64,000 nt of DNA, from NCBI GenBank assembly GCA_945910005.1, contig OX246745.1, positions 43,470,751-43,534,750 on the forward strand, in the 5' to 3' direction. Positions 55,048 through 64,000 of the stretch are shown here, one piece after another; the stretch's first letter is position 1; every line of letters starts with the position of its first letter. Source of the stretch: Isoperla grammatica (lineage: Eukaryota > Arthropoda > Insecta > Plecoptera > Perlodidae). The translations under genes and the position numbers were made by a program. The notes under the pieces are model-generated. The model was given only the letters and a program-made list of their open reading frames with translations. It made no database searches and was not told the origin of the DNA.

Positions 55048-57160
55048 GTGTCTTGGACTCTTGTAAGCTAAGCCAGTCTGAGGGAGTAACAAGCCCATAC
55101 AAGGTGGGTTCATGGGTGTCTTGGACTCTTGTAAGCTAAGCCAGTCTGAGGGAGTAACAAGCCCATACAAGGTGGGTTCATGGGTGTCTTGGACTCTTGT
55201 AAGCTAAGCCAGTCTGAGGGAGTAACAAGCCCATACAAGGTGGGTTCATGGGTGTCTTGACTCTTGTAAGCTAAGCCAGTCTGAGAGAGTTACAAGCCCA
55301 TACAAGGTGGGTTCATGGGTGTCTTGACTCTTGTAAGCTAAGCCAGTCTGAGAGAGTTACAAGCCCATACAAGGTGGGTTCATGGGTGTCTTGGACTCTT
55401 GTAAGCTAAGCCAGTCTGAGAGAGTTACAAGCCCATACAAGGTGGGTTCATGGGTGTCTTGACTCTTGTAAGCTAAGCCAGTCTGAGAGAGTTACAAGCC
55501 CATACAAGGTGAGTTCATGGGTGTCTTGGACTCTTGTAAGCTAAGCCAGTCTGAGGGAGTAACAAGCCCATACAAGGTGGGTTCATGGGTGTCTTGGACT
55601 CTTGTAAGCTAAGCCAGTCTGAGGGAGTAACAAGCCCATACAAGGTGGGTTCATGGGTGTCTTGGACTCTTGTAAGCTAAGCCAGTCTGAGGGAGTAACA
55701 AGCCCATACAAGGTGGGTTCATGGGTGTCTTGACTCTTGTAAGCTAAGCCAGTCTGAGAGAGTTACAAGCCCATACAAGGTGGGTTCATGGGTGTCTTGG
55801 ACTCTTGTAAGCTAAGCCAGTCTGAGAGAGTTACAAGCCCATACCAGGTGGGTTCATGGGTGTCTTGACTCTTGTAAGCTAAGCCAGTCTGAGGGAGTAA
55901 CAAGCCCATACAAGGTGGGTTCATGGGTGTCTTGGACTCTTGTAAGCTAAGCCAGTCTGAGAGAGTTACAAGCCCATACAAGGTGGGTTCATGGGTGTCT
56001 TGACTCTTGTAAGCTAAGCCAGTCTGAGAGAGTAACAAGCCCATACAAGGTGGGTTCATGGGTGTCTTGGACTCTTGTAAGCTAAGCCAGTCTGAGAGAG
56101 TTACAAGCGCATACAAGGTGGGTTCATGGGTGTCTTGGACTCTTGTAAGCTAAGCCAGTCTGAGAGAGTTACAAGCCCATACAAGGTGGGTTCATGGGTG
56201 TCTTGACTCTTGTAAGCTAAGCCAGTCTGAGAGAGTTACAAGCCCATACAAGGTGGGTTCATGGGTGTCTTGGACTCTTGTAAGCTAAGCCAGTCTGAGA
56301 GAGTTACAAGCGCATACAAGGTGGGTTCATGGGTGTCTTGGACTCTTGTAAGCTAAGCCAGTCTGAGGGAGTTACAAGCCCATACAAGGTGGGTTCATGG
56401 GTGTCTTGGACTCTTGTAAGCTAAGCTAGTCTGAGAGAGTTACAAGCGCATACAAGGTGGGTTCATGGGTGTCTTGGACTCTTGAAAGCTAAGCCAGTCT
56501 GAGAGAGTTACAAGCGCATACAAGGTGGGTTCATGGGTGTCTTGGACTCTTGTAAGCTAAGCCAGAGAGAGTTACAAGCCCATACAAGGTGGGTTCATGG
56601 GTGTCTTGGACTCTTGTAAGCTAAGCCAGTCTGAGAGAGTTACAAGCGCATACAAGGTGGGTTCATGGGTGTCTTGGACTCTTGTAAGCTAAGCCAGTCT
56701 GAGAGAGTTACAAGCCCATACAAGGTGGGTTCATGGGTGTCTTGGACTCTTGTAAGCTAAGCCAGTCTGAGAGAGTTACAAGCCCATACAAGGTGGGTTC
56801 ATGGGTGTCTTGGACTCTTGTAAGCTAAGCCAGTCTGAGAGAGTTACAAGCCCATACAAGGTGGGTTCATGGGTGTCTTGGACTCTTGTAAGCTAAGCCA
56901 GTCTGAGAGAGTTACAAGCGCATACAAGGTGGGTTCATGGGTGTCTTGGACTCTTGTAAGCTAAGCCAGTCTGAGAGAGTTACAAGCCCATACAAGGTGG
57001 GTTCATGGGTGTCTTGGACTGATGTAAGCTAAGCCAGTCTGAGAGAGTTACAAGCCCATACAAGGTGGGTGCATGGGTGTCTTGGACTCTTGTAAGCTTA
57101 GCCAGTCTGAGAGAGTTACAAGCGCATACAAGGTGGGTTTATGGGTTTCTTGGAAGGTGG
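55048..57160. repeat. 68-bp minisatellite (about 31 copies)
   Basis: Unit TTGGACTCTTGTAAGCTAAG, CCAGTCTGAGAGAGTTACAA, GCCCATACAAGGTGGGTTCA, TGGGTGTC. Some units lose one G (TTGACTC, 67 bp). Alternate forms GGGAGTAAC/AGAGTTAC and GCCCAT/GCGCAT. Open frames across it are repeat artefacts. Confidence 0.97.
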
Positions 57161-57566
57161 GTTTGTCCTCTTACTCTTACTCTTACTTTTTTCATTAAAT
57201 TTATAGCTTACATTAAAACTATATCATCAATGGCTCCCACTGGAAATCAGTTCCTATGACTAGCGGAAAGACAATACATTTAAACAGATTTATATATTTG
57301 TTTTAATTTGGGTATGTTTGGTATTATTATATATTATCTTCAAGTTTAGACTAGTTTATTTCAGTCTCATTTTGACTCTACTAGAGAAATAGCCAGGTGC
57401 GTTCATACCTGTGCCTTCCCTTAAATGATTTTATATCAAGAATACATATTTTTTATTAGGTAGATATATTCTGTTATTTCTGGCTTTAAACATAAAGTTC
57501 ACAAACTTCAACGTTTCTATATATATATATATTTTTTTTTGAGATTGCATTCTATAAAAGCTGTTC
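57161..57566. other. Unique spacer before the LTR element
   Basis: AT-rich with (CTTACT)n and a short (AT)n run; nothing else recognised. Confidence 0.5.
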
Positions 57567-57571
57567 AATAT

Positions 57572-57727
57572 TGTAGCATCGCAGACCAGAAGTGTGGGGC
57601 TCACCGAACATGTAATGTATTATTTGCTGTGACGTTGGTAAGAACTAAGAATAAAGGCAGTTGATCTCCAGCAGTGGGCGTTGTCGGTCGTGCCTGGTTC
57701 CTCCCTCCTGTCACCCAGATTGTAATA
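57572..57727 (+). repeat. 5' LTR
   Basis: 156 bp, TGTAGCATCGCAGACC... to ...CAGATTGTAATA; includes AATAAA at 57650-57655. Same as the 3' LTR in every base I compared. Confidence 0.93.
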
Positions 57728-57728
57728 T

Positions 57729-57739
57729 TGGCGACGAGG
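57729..57739 (+). other. Primer-binding site
   Basis: TGGCGACGAGG, one base after the LTR. It is the exact complement of the 3' end CCTCGTCGCCA expected of a tRNA-Ser(GCT), whose 5' end in animals is GACGAGG. Confidence 0.8.
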
Positions 57740-57849
57740 TGAACGTGAATATACATCATTAATGTAGTATATATTATGTATAAATATATTTAATAATATA
57801 CATCAGGAATACGACTGTGTAACCATTTCGGTATTGAAATCCTGCCGTG

Positions 57850-60800
57850 ATGGCCGAAAGTGGGCCGGGAAAGTTCGTCGTCACGGGGGATGAGGGCACG
57901 GTGGCCCAAAGATGGACGCGGTGGTTCCGCGCCTTCGAAATCTTCCTATCGGCCAAGGACGTGACAGCTATCCCAAGGAAGAAAGCTTTGCTACTGCATG
58001 CAGCAGGCGAGGAGGTCCAAGATATATGGTTCACGCTGCCTGAAGCGTCGATGGGCACCGGGGTTGGAGAAAATGCTGTCAATGAATACAAGGTATGCTG
58101 CGAAGCACTACTCAAGTATTTTGTACCTAAATGCAGCTATACCTTCGAAAGATTTAAGTTTCGTCAGACTAGGCCAAAGGAAGGGGAAAGTTCGTTGCAA
58201 TTTCTCACAAGGCTGAAGGCTGGCATAGTAAATTGCAACTATGAAAACCCCGAGCGGGAGATCGTGGACATGCTCATTGAGCATACTCAGTTCAGTGAGC
58301 TACGACGGGAACTTCTAAAGGTAGGAGATTCGCTCACATACGACAAGGCGAAGGACCTAGCCAGGTCGTTGGAGAATTCCGAAAGCCAGGCGCGCGCCAT
58401 GGAGTTGAAAGATAAGAATGCAGGCCTAGGCCTAGAGCCTGAGCATACCATAGCTAGGATTAGTCATTCGAAAAAGGGGGCCTGTTTTAGATGCGGATCT
58501 AAAGAGCACTATAGTAAGTCTAAGTCCTGTCCTGCTAGAGACAAAAAGTGCCTTAAATGCGGGAAGATGGGTCACTTTGCAATCAGATGCCAAAGTGAGT
58601 TCGACTCGAGTTCCAGTAACCCCAGCGTCGGGAAGCCGAAGTCCGGGAAAAATTCCCAGCACTGGCGGAAAGGGAAACATCACGTTAGACAGATAGAGGC
58701 TGCTGATGACAGTGACACTGATACAACTGATTCCGAGTCATCTAGGGTGAGTACTCCTGACAAATATGCCTTTAGCATTGGGCACGACGGCCGTAGCGGC
58801 GATGATGTTACTGTAGACGTGGGAGGTGTGAGTATCATTTTTATGATAGATAGTGGAGCGTCTATAAATGTCATTGATCGAGCAACATGGGAATATTGTA
58901 AAGATCGCAACATCAAGGGCAAGACGATCCGTGAGTCGCGAACGATTCATCCATACGGGGGTAGCAAACCCATCCGTACCCTAGGCCGAATCGAGACAAA
59001 GGCCGAGATAGATGGTGTTTCTACGCAGGCTGTCTTTCATGTAGCGGACTGTGAGGGCATACCACTGCTCGGTAAAGAGTCTGCTAGGGCATTGAAAGTA
59101 CTAATGTTAGGGTATCCACTCCATCAGCTGTCATCGGTAACTACCGATCTACGGAAAACGGAAAAGGGATGTAAGATCCTGAAAGCTAAAATTCGGAAAG
59201 ATTTTCCTAACGTATTTACAGGAATGGGAAAACTCAAGGATTTTAGACTTAAGTTACACATCAGGCCGGATGTTAAACCGGTGGTACAGAGTGCTAGGAG
59301 AATCCCACTTCACCTACAGAAAGAGTTAGAGGTTAAGTTGAAGGAAATGGAACATAAAGGCATAGTCGAAAAAGTGAACCAACCAAGCAAATGGGTTTCG
59401 CCGTTGCTGTTGAGTAACAAGCAATCAGGGGGTTGGAGACCTTGCGTGGATGCCAGGGCCCCGAACCAGGCTATCGTGAGGGAAATCCACCCTATCCCAA
59501 CGATCGAAGAACTAGCCAGCCGACTAGAGGGGGCGTCCGTATTTTCGGTTCTCGATATGAATGAAGCGTTCTTCCAGATCGAACTAGACGATGAGTCGAA
59601 GGATATTACTACCTTTGCCACCCATAAGGGTCTTTATAGATATACCCGCATGTTTTTTGGGATGAATTGCGCTCCAGAAAACTTCCAGAAGATCATAGAG
59701 CAGTTAATTGCCCACTGCGATGGTGTAGCGAACTATCTTGACGATTTCTTTGTATGGGGGAAAGATAGAAAAGAACATGACGAACGGCTCACTAGACTTC
59801 TTCGTATTCTGAGAGATAAGAATATTACATTGAATTGGCAGAAGTGTGTAGTAGGTGCATCCGAAGTCAAATTTCGTGGTCATCTATTTTCGGCAACCGG
59901 GGTAAAGCCTCTAACTAGTAGGGTTAAGGCTGTCCTAGATTTCAGACCGCCAGCGAACAAAGAGGAAGTCGCCAGTCTGTTGGGTCTCATTGGCTATAGT
60001 AGTCGCTTCATTCCGAACTACTCGCAGATAACATACCCATTGCGTTCTCTGTTGAAAAACAACCAATCTACATTCTCCTGGGGAGACGAACAACAAGAAG
60101 CGTTTGAGAAGCTGATTGCCTTGCTTTCAAAACCACCTGTATTGGCTTACTTCCGACCCAGTGCACCTACGTTTGTTATCACTGACGCTAGTCCATACGC
60201 GTTAGGTGCTGTACTCGCACAACTGCAAGACGGAAAATATCGCGTGATTGAGTATGCCAGTAGGGCATTGACTGATGTTGAAATGCGTTATAGCCAAACC
60301 GAGAGAGAGGCCCTTGGACTCGTTTGGGGATGCGAGCGCTTTAAATTTTATCTTACTGGAGGACCGCCGTTCACTTTGGTTACTGACCATAAGCCGCTCC
60401 AGTACATCTTTTCTAATCGATCCAAACCATGCGCAAGACTCGAACGATGGGTAATGCGGATGCAATGCTTCGACTACGTAGTAGAATACCAGCCAGGAAA
60501 GTCTAACATAGCAGACTCACTATCACGTTTGGTCAAGGCCGAAACACCAAAAGCCACGGGTTGCGAGGACCTCTACGTGAAATGGATAACGGCGCAGGCA
60601 GTTCCGCGCGCAATGGCATTGGAAGACATTCAGAGAGAGTCAGCGACTGACCCGGATATTACAAGTCTACGAAAAGCCATTTTGAGTGAATTTTGGCCTA
60701 CCGAGCTAAAAACCTACGAGATTATCAAGCAAGAACTTTGTGTCTTTGACAACATTATTCTTCGAGGTACTCGGATATTGATACCGGCCAGTTTACGTCA

Positions 60801-61938
60801 ACAAACACTCCAACTAGCACATGAAGGCCACAACGGGATGACAAGGACCAAACAGCGCCTGCGAGGTAAAGTTTGGTGGCCAGGGATGGATAAAGACGTG
60901 GAAAAGCTGTGCCGCTCCTGCCAGGGGTGCCAACTTGTAAGTTCTCTTGAACCACCTGAACCACTAACTTCTACGCAGTTACCGGACGGGCCGTGGAAAG
61001 ATGTCGCATTGGATCACCTGGGTCCGCTGCCAGATGGTACGTACATCCTAGTAATCATCGACTATTACAGTAGATTTTTTGAGGCCATTCTTACCAAGTC
61101 TACGAAGTCCCAGAAGACCATCGAAATACTCTCCGGAGTATTTGCCCGCTTTGGACTTCCTGAGAGTCTCCGGGTGGATCGTGCTCAGGGTTTCATGTCC
61201 GATGAATTCCGCACGTATTGCATCAATAACGGCATACGGCTTGTAGAGACGACCCCCCGACACCCCCAAGCTAACGGAGAGGTCGAGAGACAAAATAGGA
61301 CGTTGATGAAACAGCTCAAGATTGCCCATGCTCAAGGCACGAGCATTACGCAAGCACTAAATAGCTTCCTACTATCGTACCGCTCGACCCCTCACGCAAC
61401 TACTGGCGTTAGTCCAGCATTCCTCATGTTTAATCGGGAAATTCGAGATAAACTACCATCATTGTGCTCCCGGAGACCCGATGACCAGCATGTTCGCGAC
61501 AAGGACGCTGAAAATAAAGCAAAGGCAAAACTCTACGCTGACCTGCGCAGACATGCCTGCGAGAACAACTTGGCCGTCGGAGATACCGTACTTGTGCGAC
61601 AACCTCAGAACAACAAACTTACTACTGAATTTTCCAGCACACCTTACCAGATCGTGGGGAGAAACGGTAATGCTGTCACCGTGAAGGGACCGTCGGGCCA
61701 GCTATATACGAGAAATACAACAGCTGTTCGAAAATTCGAGCAGCCCGACCCCGGAAGGCTACCATCAGTACCAGAGGTCGAGCCTGTGCCTACACCGCCC
61801 GCCGGCAGAAGTCCAACCCGTTTGTCGACAGATGCCCAGGCACCGATGGCACCGCCGGTCGCAGATTCTCCAGCTGTGCTGCAAAGGCCGTCCCGAACCC
61901 TTCGGAAGCCAATAAGATTCCGAGATAATGCAGATTAG
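57850..61938 (+). CDS. Gag-Pol polyprotein of the Ty3-type retrotransposon
   Basis: A single 1362-residue frame from ATG 57850 (a GTG codon sits just before it) with no stop or shift. Gag N-terminus, then two CCHC zinc knuckles from about residue 212 (CFRCGSKEHYSKSKSC, CLKCGKMGHFAIRC); aspartic protease DSGA at about 334; reverse transcriptase with YLDD at about 629; RNase H starting TDASPYALG with Asp near 779; integrase with the HHCC zinc finger from His 991 and a DD35E core at about Asp1055, Asp1110 and Glu1146; then a chromatin-facing tail with a GPY/F-like stretch. Gag and pol are fused without a frameshift. The element makes its own reverse transcription and integration enzymes. Integrase reads VDRAQGF where most relatives have DNG; the acidic residue is kept. 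Likely still competent or very recently so. Confidence 0.95.
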   Translation: MAESGPGKFVVTGDEGTVAQRWTRWFRAFEIFLSAKDVTAIPRKKALLLHAAGEEVQDIWFTLPEASMGTGVGENAVNEYKVCCEALLKYFVPKCSYTFERFKFRQTRPKEGESSLQFLTRLKAGIVNCNYENPEREIVDMLIEHTQFSELRRELLKVGDSLTYDKAKDLARSLENSESQARAMELKDKNAGLGLEPEHTIARISHSKKGACFRCGSKEHYSKSKSCPARDKKCLKCGKMGHFAIRCQSEFDSSSSNPSVGKPKSGKNSQHWRKGKHHVRQIEAADDSDTDTTDSESSRVSTPDKYAFSIGHDGRSGDDVTVDVGGVSIIFMIDSGASINVIDRATWEYCKDRNIKGKTIRESRTIHPYGGSKPIRTLGRIETKAEIDGVSTQAVFHVADCEGIPLLGKESARALKVLMLGYPLHQLSSVTTDLRKTEKGCKILKAKIRKDFPNVFTGMGKLKDFRLKLHIRPDVKPVVQSARRIPLHLQKELEVKLKEMEHKGIVEKVNQPSKWVSPLLLSNKQSGGWRPCVDARAPNQAIVREIHPIPTIEELASRLEGASVFSVLDMNEAFFQIELDDESKDITTFATHKGLYRYTRMFFGMNCAPENFQKIIEQLIAHCDGVANYLDDFFVWGKDRKEHDERLTRLLRILRDKNITLNWQKCVVGASEVKFRGHLFSATGVKPLTSRVKAVLDFRPPANKEEVASLLGLIGYSSRFIPNYSQITYPLRSLLKNNQSTFSWGDEQQEAFEKLIALLSKPPVLAYFRPSAPTFVITDASPYALGAVLAQLQDGKYRVIEYASRALTDVEMRYSQTEREALGLVWGCERFKFYLTGGPPFTLVTDHKPLQYIFSNRSKPCARLERWVMRMQCFDYVVEYQPGKSNIADSLSRLVKAETPKATGCEDLYVKWITAQAVPRAMALEDIQRESATDPDITSLRKAILSEFWPTELKTYEIIKQELCVFDNIILRGTRILIPASLRQQTLQLAHEGHNGMTRTKQRLRGKVWWPGMDKDVEKLCRSCQGCQLVSSLEPPEPLTSTQLPDGPWKDVALDHLGPLPDGTYILVIIDYYSRFFEAILTKSTKSQKTIEILSGVFARFGLPESLRVDRAQGFMSDEFRTYCINNGIRLVETTPRHPQANGEVERQNRTLMKQLKIAHAQGTSITQALNSFLLSYRSTPHATTGVSPAFLMFNREIRDKLPSLCSRRPDDQHVRDKDAENKAKAKLYADLRRHACENNLAVGDTVLVRQPQNNKLTTEFSSTPYQIVGRNGNAVTVKGPSGQLYTRNTTAVRKFEQPDPGRLPSVPEVEPVPTPPAGRSPTRLSTDAQAPMAPPVADSPAVLQRPSRTLRKPIRFRDNAD

Positions 61939-62004
61939 ATTTTGAGATTAATAAGACATTTTTTCATTTTTGCTCCCTTCTCTTTATTTTGAAATGTTAA
62001 CATT

Positions 62005-62038
62005 GGGAGAGGGTAGCCCATAATTTAACGGTGGGGCA
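62005..62038 (+). other. Polypurine tract region
   Basis: GGGAGAGGG at 62005-62013 and GGTGGGGCA at 62030-62038, just before the 3' LTR. Either may prime plus-strand synthesis; the second is nearer the LTR edge. Confidence 0.5.
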
Positions 62039-62039
62039 T

Positions 62040-62195
62040 TGTAGCATCGCAGACCAGAAGTGTGGGGCTCACCGAACATGTAATGTATTATTTGCTGTGA
62101 CGTTGGTAAGAACTAAGAATAAAGGCAGTTGATCTCCAGCAGTGGGCGTTGTCGGTCGTGCCTGGTTCCTCCCTCCTGTCACCCAGATTGTAATA
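62040..62195 (+). repeat. 3' LTR
   Basis: 156 bp, matches the 5' LTR throughout; followed by the AATAT duplication. Confidence 0.93.
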
Positions 62196-62200
62196 AATAT

Positions 62201-62425
62201 CATCAATAAGTGTAACAATTATGTGAAATGCTATTCTGGTTGCTGAAGAGGGGTCGGTGGTGGTAGGGGGAGGTGGTATTGTCATGGATTATTCAGTGAA
62301 GTGACGCATGTGACAACTACCAACCTAAGTCTAGTTATGTCTCGTTCTCATGTTTCAGGTATTGTCGTGATATATCGCCTGTTTGTTGTCGGGCGTGGTG
62401 AGGTCGGGGCCTATCATGTTTGTGA
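62201..62425. other. Spacer between LTR element and 74-bp array
   Basis: Includes the G-rich stretch GGTCGGTGGTGGTAGGGGGA and an acceptor-like TCATGTTTCAG, with no supported exon behind it. Confidence 0.4.
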
Positions 62426-63863
62426 CTGAGAGCATGTTGAGCCAGCTTGGTGATAGGGTGTCCGGCAATTGGTTATTGGAAGAATGAAGAGGTTAGGGTG
62501 TCCGGCAATTGGTTATTGGAAGAATGAAGAGGTTTGTGACTGAGAGCATGTTGAGCCAGCTTGGTGATAGGGTGTCCGGCAATTGGTTATTGGAAGAATG
62601 AAGAGGTTTGTGACTGAGAGCATGTTGAGCCAGCTTGGTGATAGGGTGTCCGGCAATTGGTTATTTGAAGAATAAAGAGGTTAGGGTGTCCGGCAATTGG
62701 TTATTGGAAGAATGAAGAGGTTTGTGACTGAGAGCATGTTGAGCCAGCTTGGTGATAGGGTGTCCGGCAATTGGTTATTGGAAGAATGAAGAGGTTTGTG
62801 ACTGAGAGCATGTTGAGCCAGCTTGGTGATAGGGTGTCCGGCAATTGGTTATTGGAAGAATGAAGAGGTTTGTGACTGAGAGCATGTTGAGCCAGCTTGG
62901 TGATAGGGTGTCCGGCAATTGGTTATTGGAAGAATGAAGAGGTTTGTGACTGAGAGCATGTTGAGCCAGCTTGGTGATAGGGTGTCCGGCAATTGGTTAT
63001 TGGAAGAATGAAGAGGTTTGTGACCGAGAGCATGTTGAGCCAGCTTGGTGATAGGGTGTCCAGCAATTGGTTATTGGAAGAATGAAGAGGTTTGTGACTG
63101 AGAGCATGTTGAGCCAGCTTGGTGATAGGGTGTCCGGCAATTGGTTATTGGAAGAATGAAGAGGTTTGTGACTGAGAGCATGTTGAGCCAGCTTGGTGAT
63201 AGGGTGTCCGGCAATTGGTTATTGGAAGAATGAAGAGGTTTGTGACTGAGAGCATGTTGAGCCAGCTTGGTGATAGGGTGTCCGGCAATTGGTTATTGGA
63301 AGAATGAAGAGGTTTGTGACTGAGAGCATGTTGAGCCAGCTTGGTGATAGGGTGTCCGGCAATTGGTTATTGGAAGAATGAAGAGGTTAGGGTGTCCGGC
63401 AATTGGTTATTGGAAGAATGAAGAGGTTTGTGACTGAGAGCATGTTGAGCCAGCTTGGTGATAGGGTGTCCAGCAATTGGTTATTGGAAGAATGAAGAGG
63501 TTTGTGACTGAGAGCATGTTGAGCCAGCTTGGTGATAGGGTGTCCAGCAATTGGTTATTGGAAGAATGAAGAGGTTTGTGACTGAGAGCATGTTGAGCCA
63601 GCTTGGTGATAGGGTGTCCAGCAATTGGTTATTGGAAGAATGAAGAGGTTTGTGACTGAGAGCATGTTGAGCCAGCTTGGTGATAGGGTGTCTGGCAATT
63701 GGTTATTTGAAGAATGAAGAGGTTAGGGTGTCCGGCAATTGGTTATTGGAAGAATGAAGAGGTTTGTGACTGAGAGCATGTTGAGCCAGCTTGGTGATAG
63801 GGTGTCCGGCAATTGGTTATTGGAAGAATGAAGAGGTTTGTGACTGAGTGTGTTTGTGACTGA
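62417..63863. repeat. 74-bp minisatellite with a 38-bp short form
   Basis: Full unit GTTTGTGACTGAGAGCATGT, TGAGCCAGCTTGGTGATAGG, GTGTCCGGCAATTGGTTATT, GGAAGAATGAAGAG. A short unit that skips from GAAGAGGTT to AGGGTGTCC (lacking the first part) is interspersed at about 62490, 62680, 63387 and 63722. The array resumes at 63977 and runs off the window. Confidence 0.95.
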
Positions 63864-63976
63864 GTATGCTCCGCCTCAAGAACAGATCTTATTGGAGCAT
63901 ACAAATTTCATGATGTAACATCCTTGTATCCACCAATGGGAAAAATAAATAAAAACAAACAAACAAACAAACAAAC
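63864..63976 (+). mobile_element. Short retroposon with (AAAC)n tail inside the 74-bp array
   Basis: Unique sequence TATGCTCCGCCTCAAG...CACCAATGGG followed by AAAAATAAATAAAAACAAAC and more AAAC, then the array resumes with AATGAAGAGGTTTGTGACTG, which also precedes the insert. An A-rich tail and flanking direct repeats suggest a LINE/SINE 3' fragment; the direct repeat cannot be told from array units. Confidence 0.4.
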
Positions 63977-64000
63977 AATGAAGAGGTTTGTGACTGAGAG

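Larger units (their letters stand above)
57572..62195 (+). mobile_element. Intact Ty3-type (Gypsy) LTR retrotransposon
   Basis: Two 156-bp LTRs (57572-57727 and 62040-62195) that read as identical, a perfect 5-bp target duplication AATAT (57567-57571, 62196-62200), a primer-binding site, and a single uninterrupted gag-pol frame. LTRs start TG and end TA rather than CA. Very short LTRs, two zinc knuckles and a tRNA-Ser-type primer site resemble the Mag-like group; this clade call is inference. No envelope-like gene. Confidence 0.95.

Noticed and set aside
55763..56116. 117-codon minus-strand frame with repeated SDWLSLQESKT
   Set aside because: Artefact of the 68-bp minisatellite; the frame depends on a mix of 67- and 68-bp units.
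57847..57849. GTG just before the ATG as start of the gag-pol frame
   Set aside because: An in-frame ATG follows directly, and GTG initiation is not expected in an animal retrotransposon.

Overview
This window reads as nuclear DNA of an arthropod, most likely an insect or crustacean; the species cannot be fixed from sequence alone. The basis is a spliced + strand receptor tyrosine phosphatase gene whose exons match the insect Ptp10D/Ptp4E family domain by domain, down to the conserved last ten residues, set in a large repeat-rich landscape of hAT, piggyBac-like, PIF/Harbinger-like, pogo-like, Helitron and Ty3-type elements and many minisatellites.

Layout. Bases 1-8880 are non-coding (an upstream intron or flank) with several TIR elements and a SINE. 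From 8881 to 51937, fourteen phase-consistent exons (2,918 nt; 971 visible residues plus stop) encode six fibronectin type III units, a transmembrane helix, and one complete cytoplasmic PTP domain. The 5' part of the gene lies outside the window. Introns are 0.4-11 kb and filled with repeats. The 11.2-kb intron after the transmembrane exon holds a 6.8-kb PIF/Harbinger-like insertion carrying a nested Helitron, a hAT element and a 1.6-kb TIR element, followed by a 44-copy 83-bp satellite. The last intron (8 kb) holds 145-bp and 173-bp arrays and a hAT element, and leads to a 32-nt coding micro-exon. Downstream lie a polyadenylation signal, more hAT/pogo-type elements, a 68-bp array, an intact Ty3-type LTR retrotransposon (57572-62195, identical LTRs, perfect target duplication), and a 74-bp array running off the window end.

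Most notable observation: four independent minisatellites (136, 70, 80 and 127 bp) each start on an exon-intron boundary of this one gene, so the same splice site is repeated in tandem: 6 donors after exon 2, 4 acceptors before exon 4, 18 acceptors before exon 6, and 38 donors after exon 7. Only the exon-adjacent copy keeps the reading frame in each case. I did not find a new enzymatic or immune system. The unusual structure is the repeated splice junctions and the layered transposon history that the target duplications allow to be ordered.
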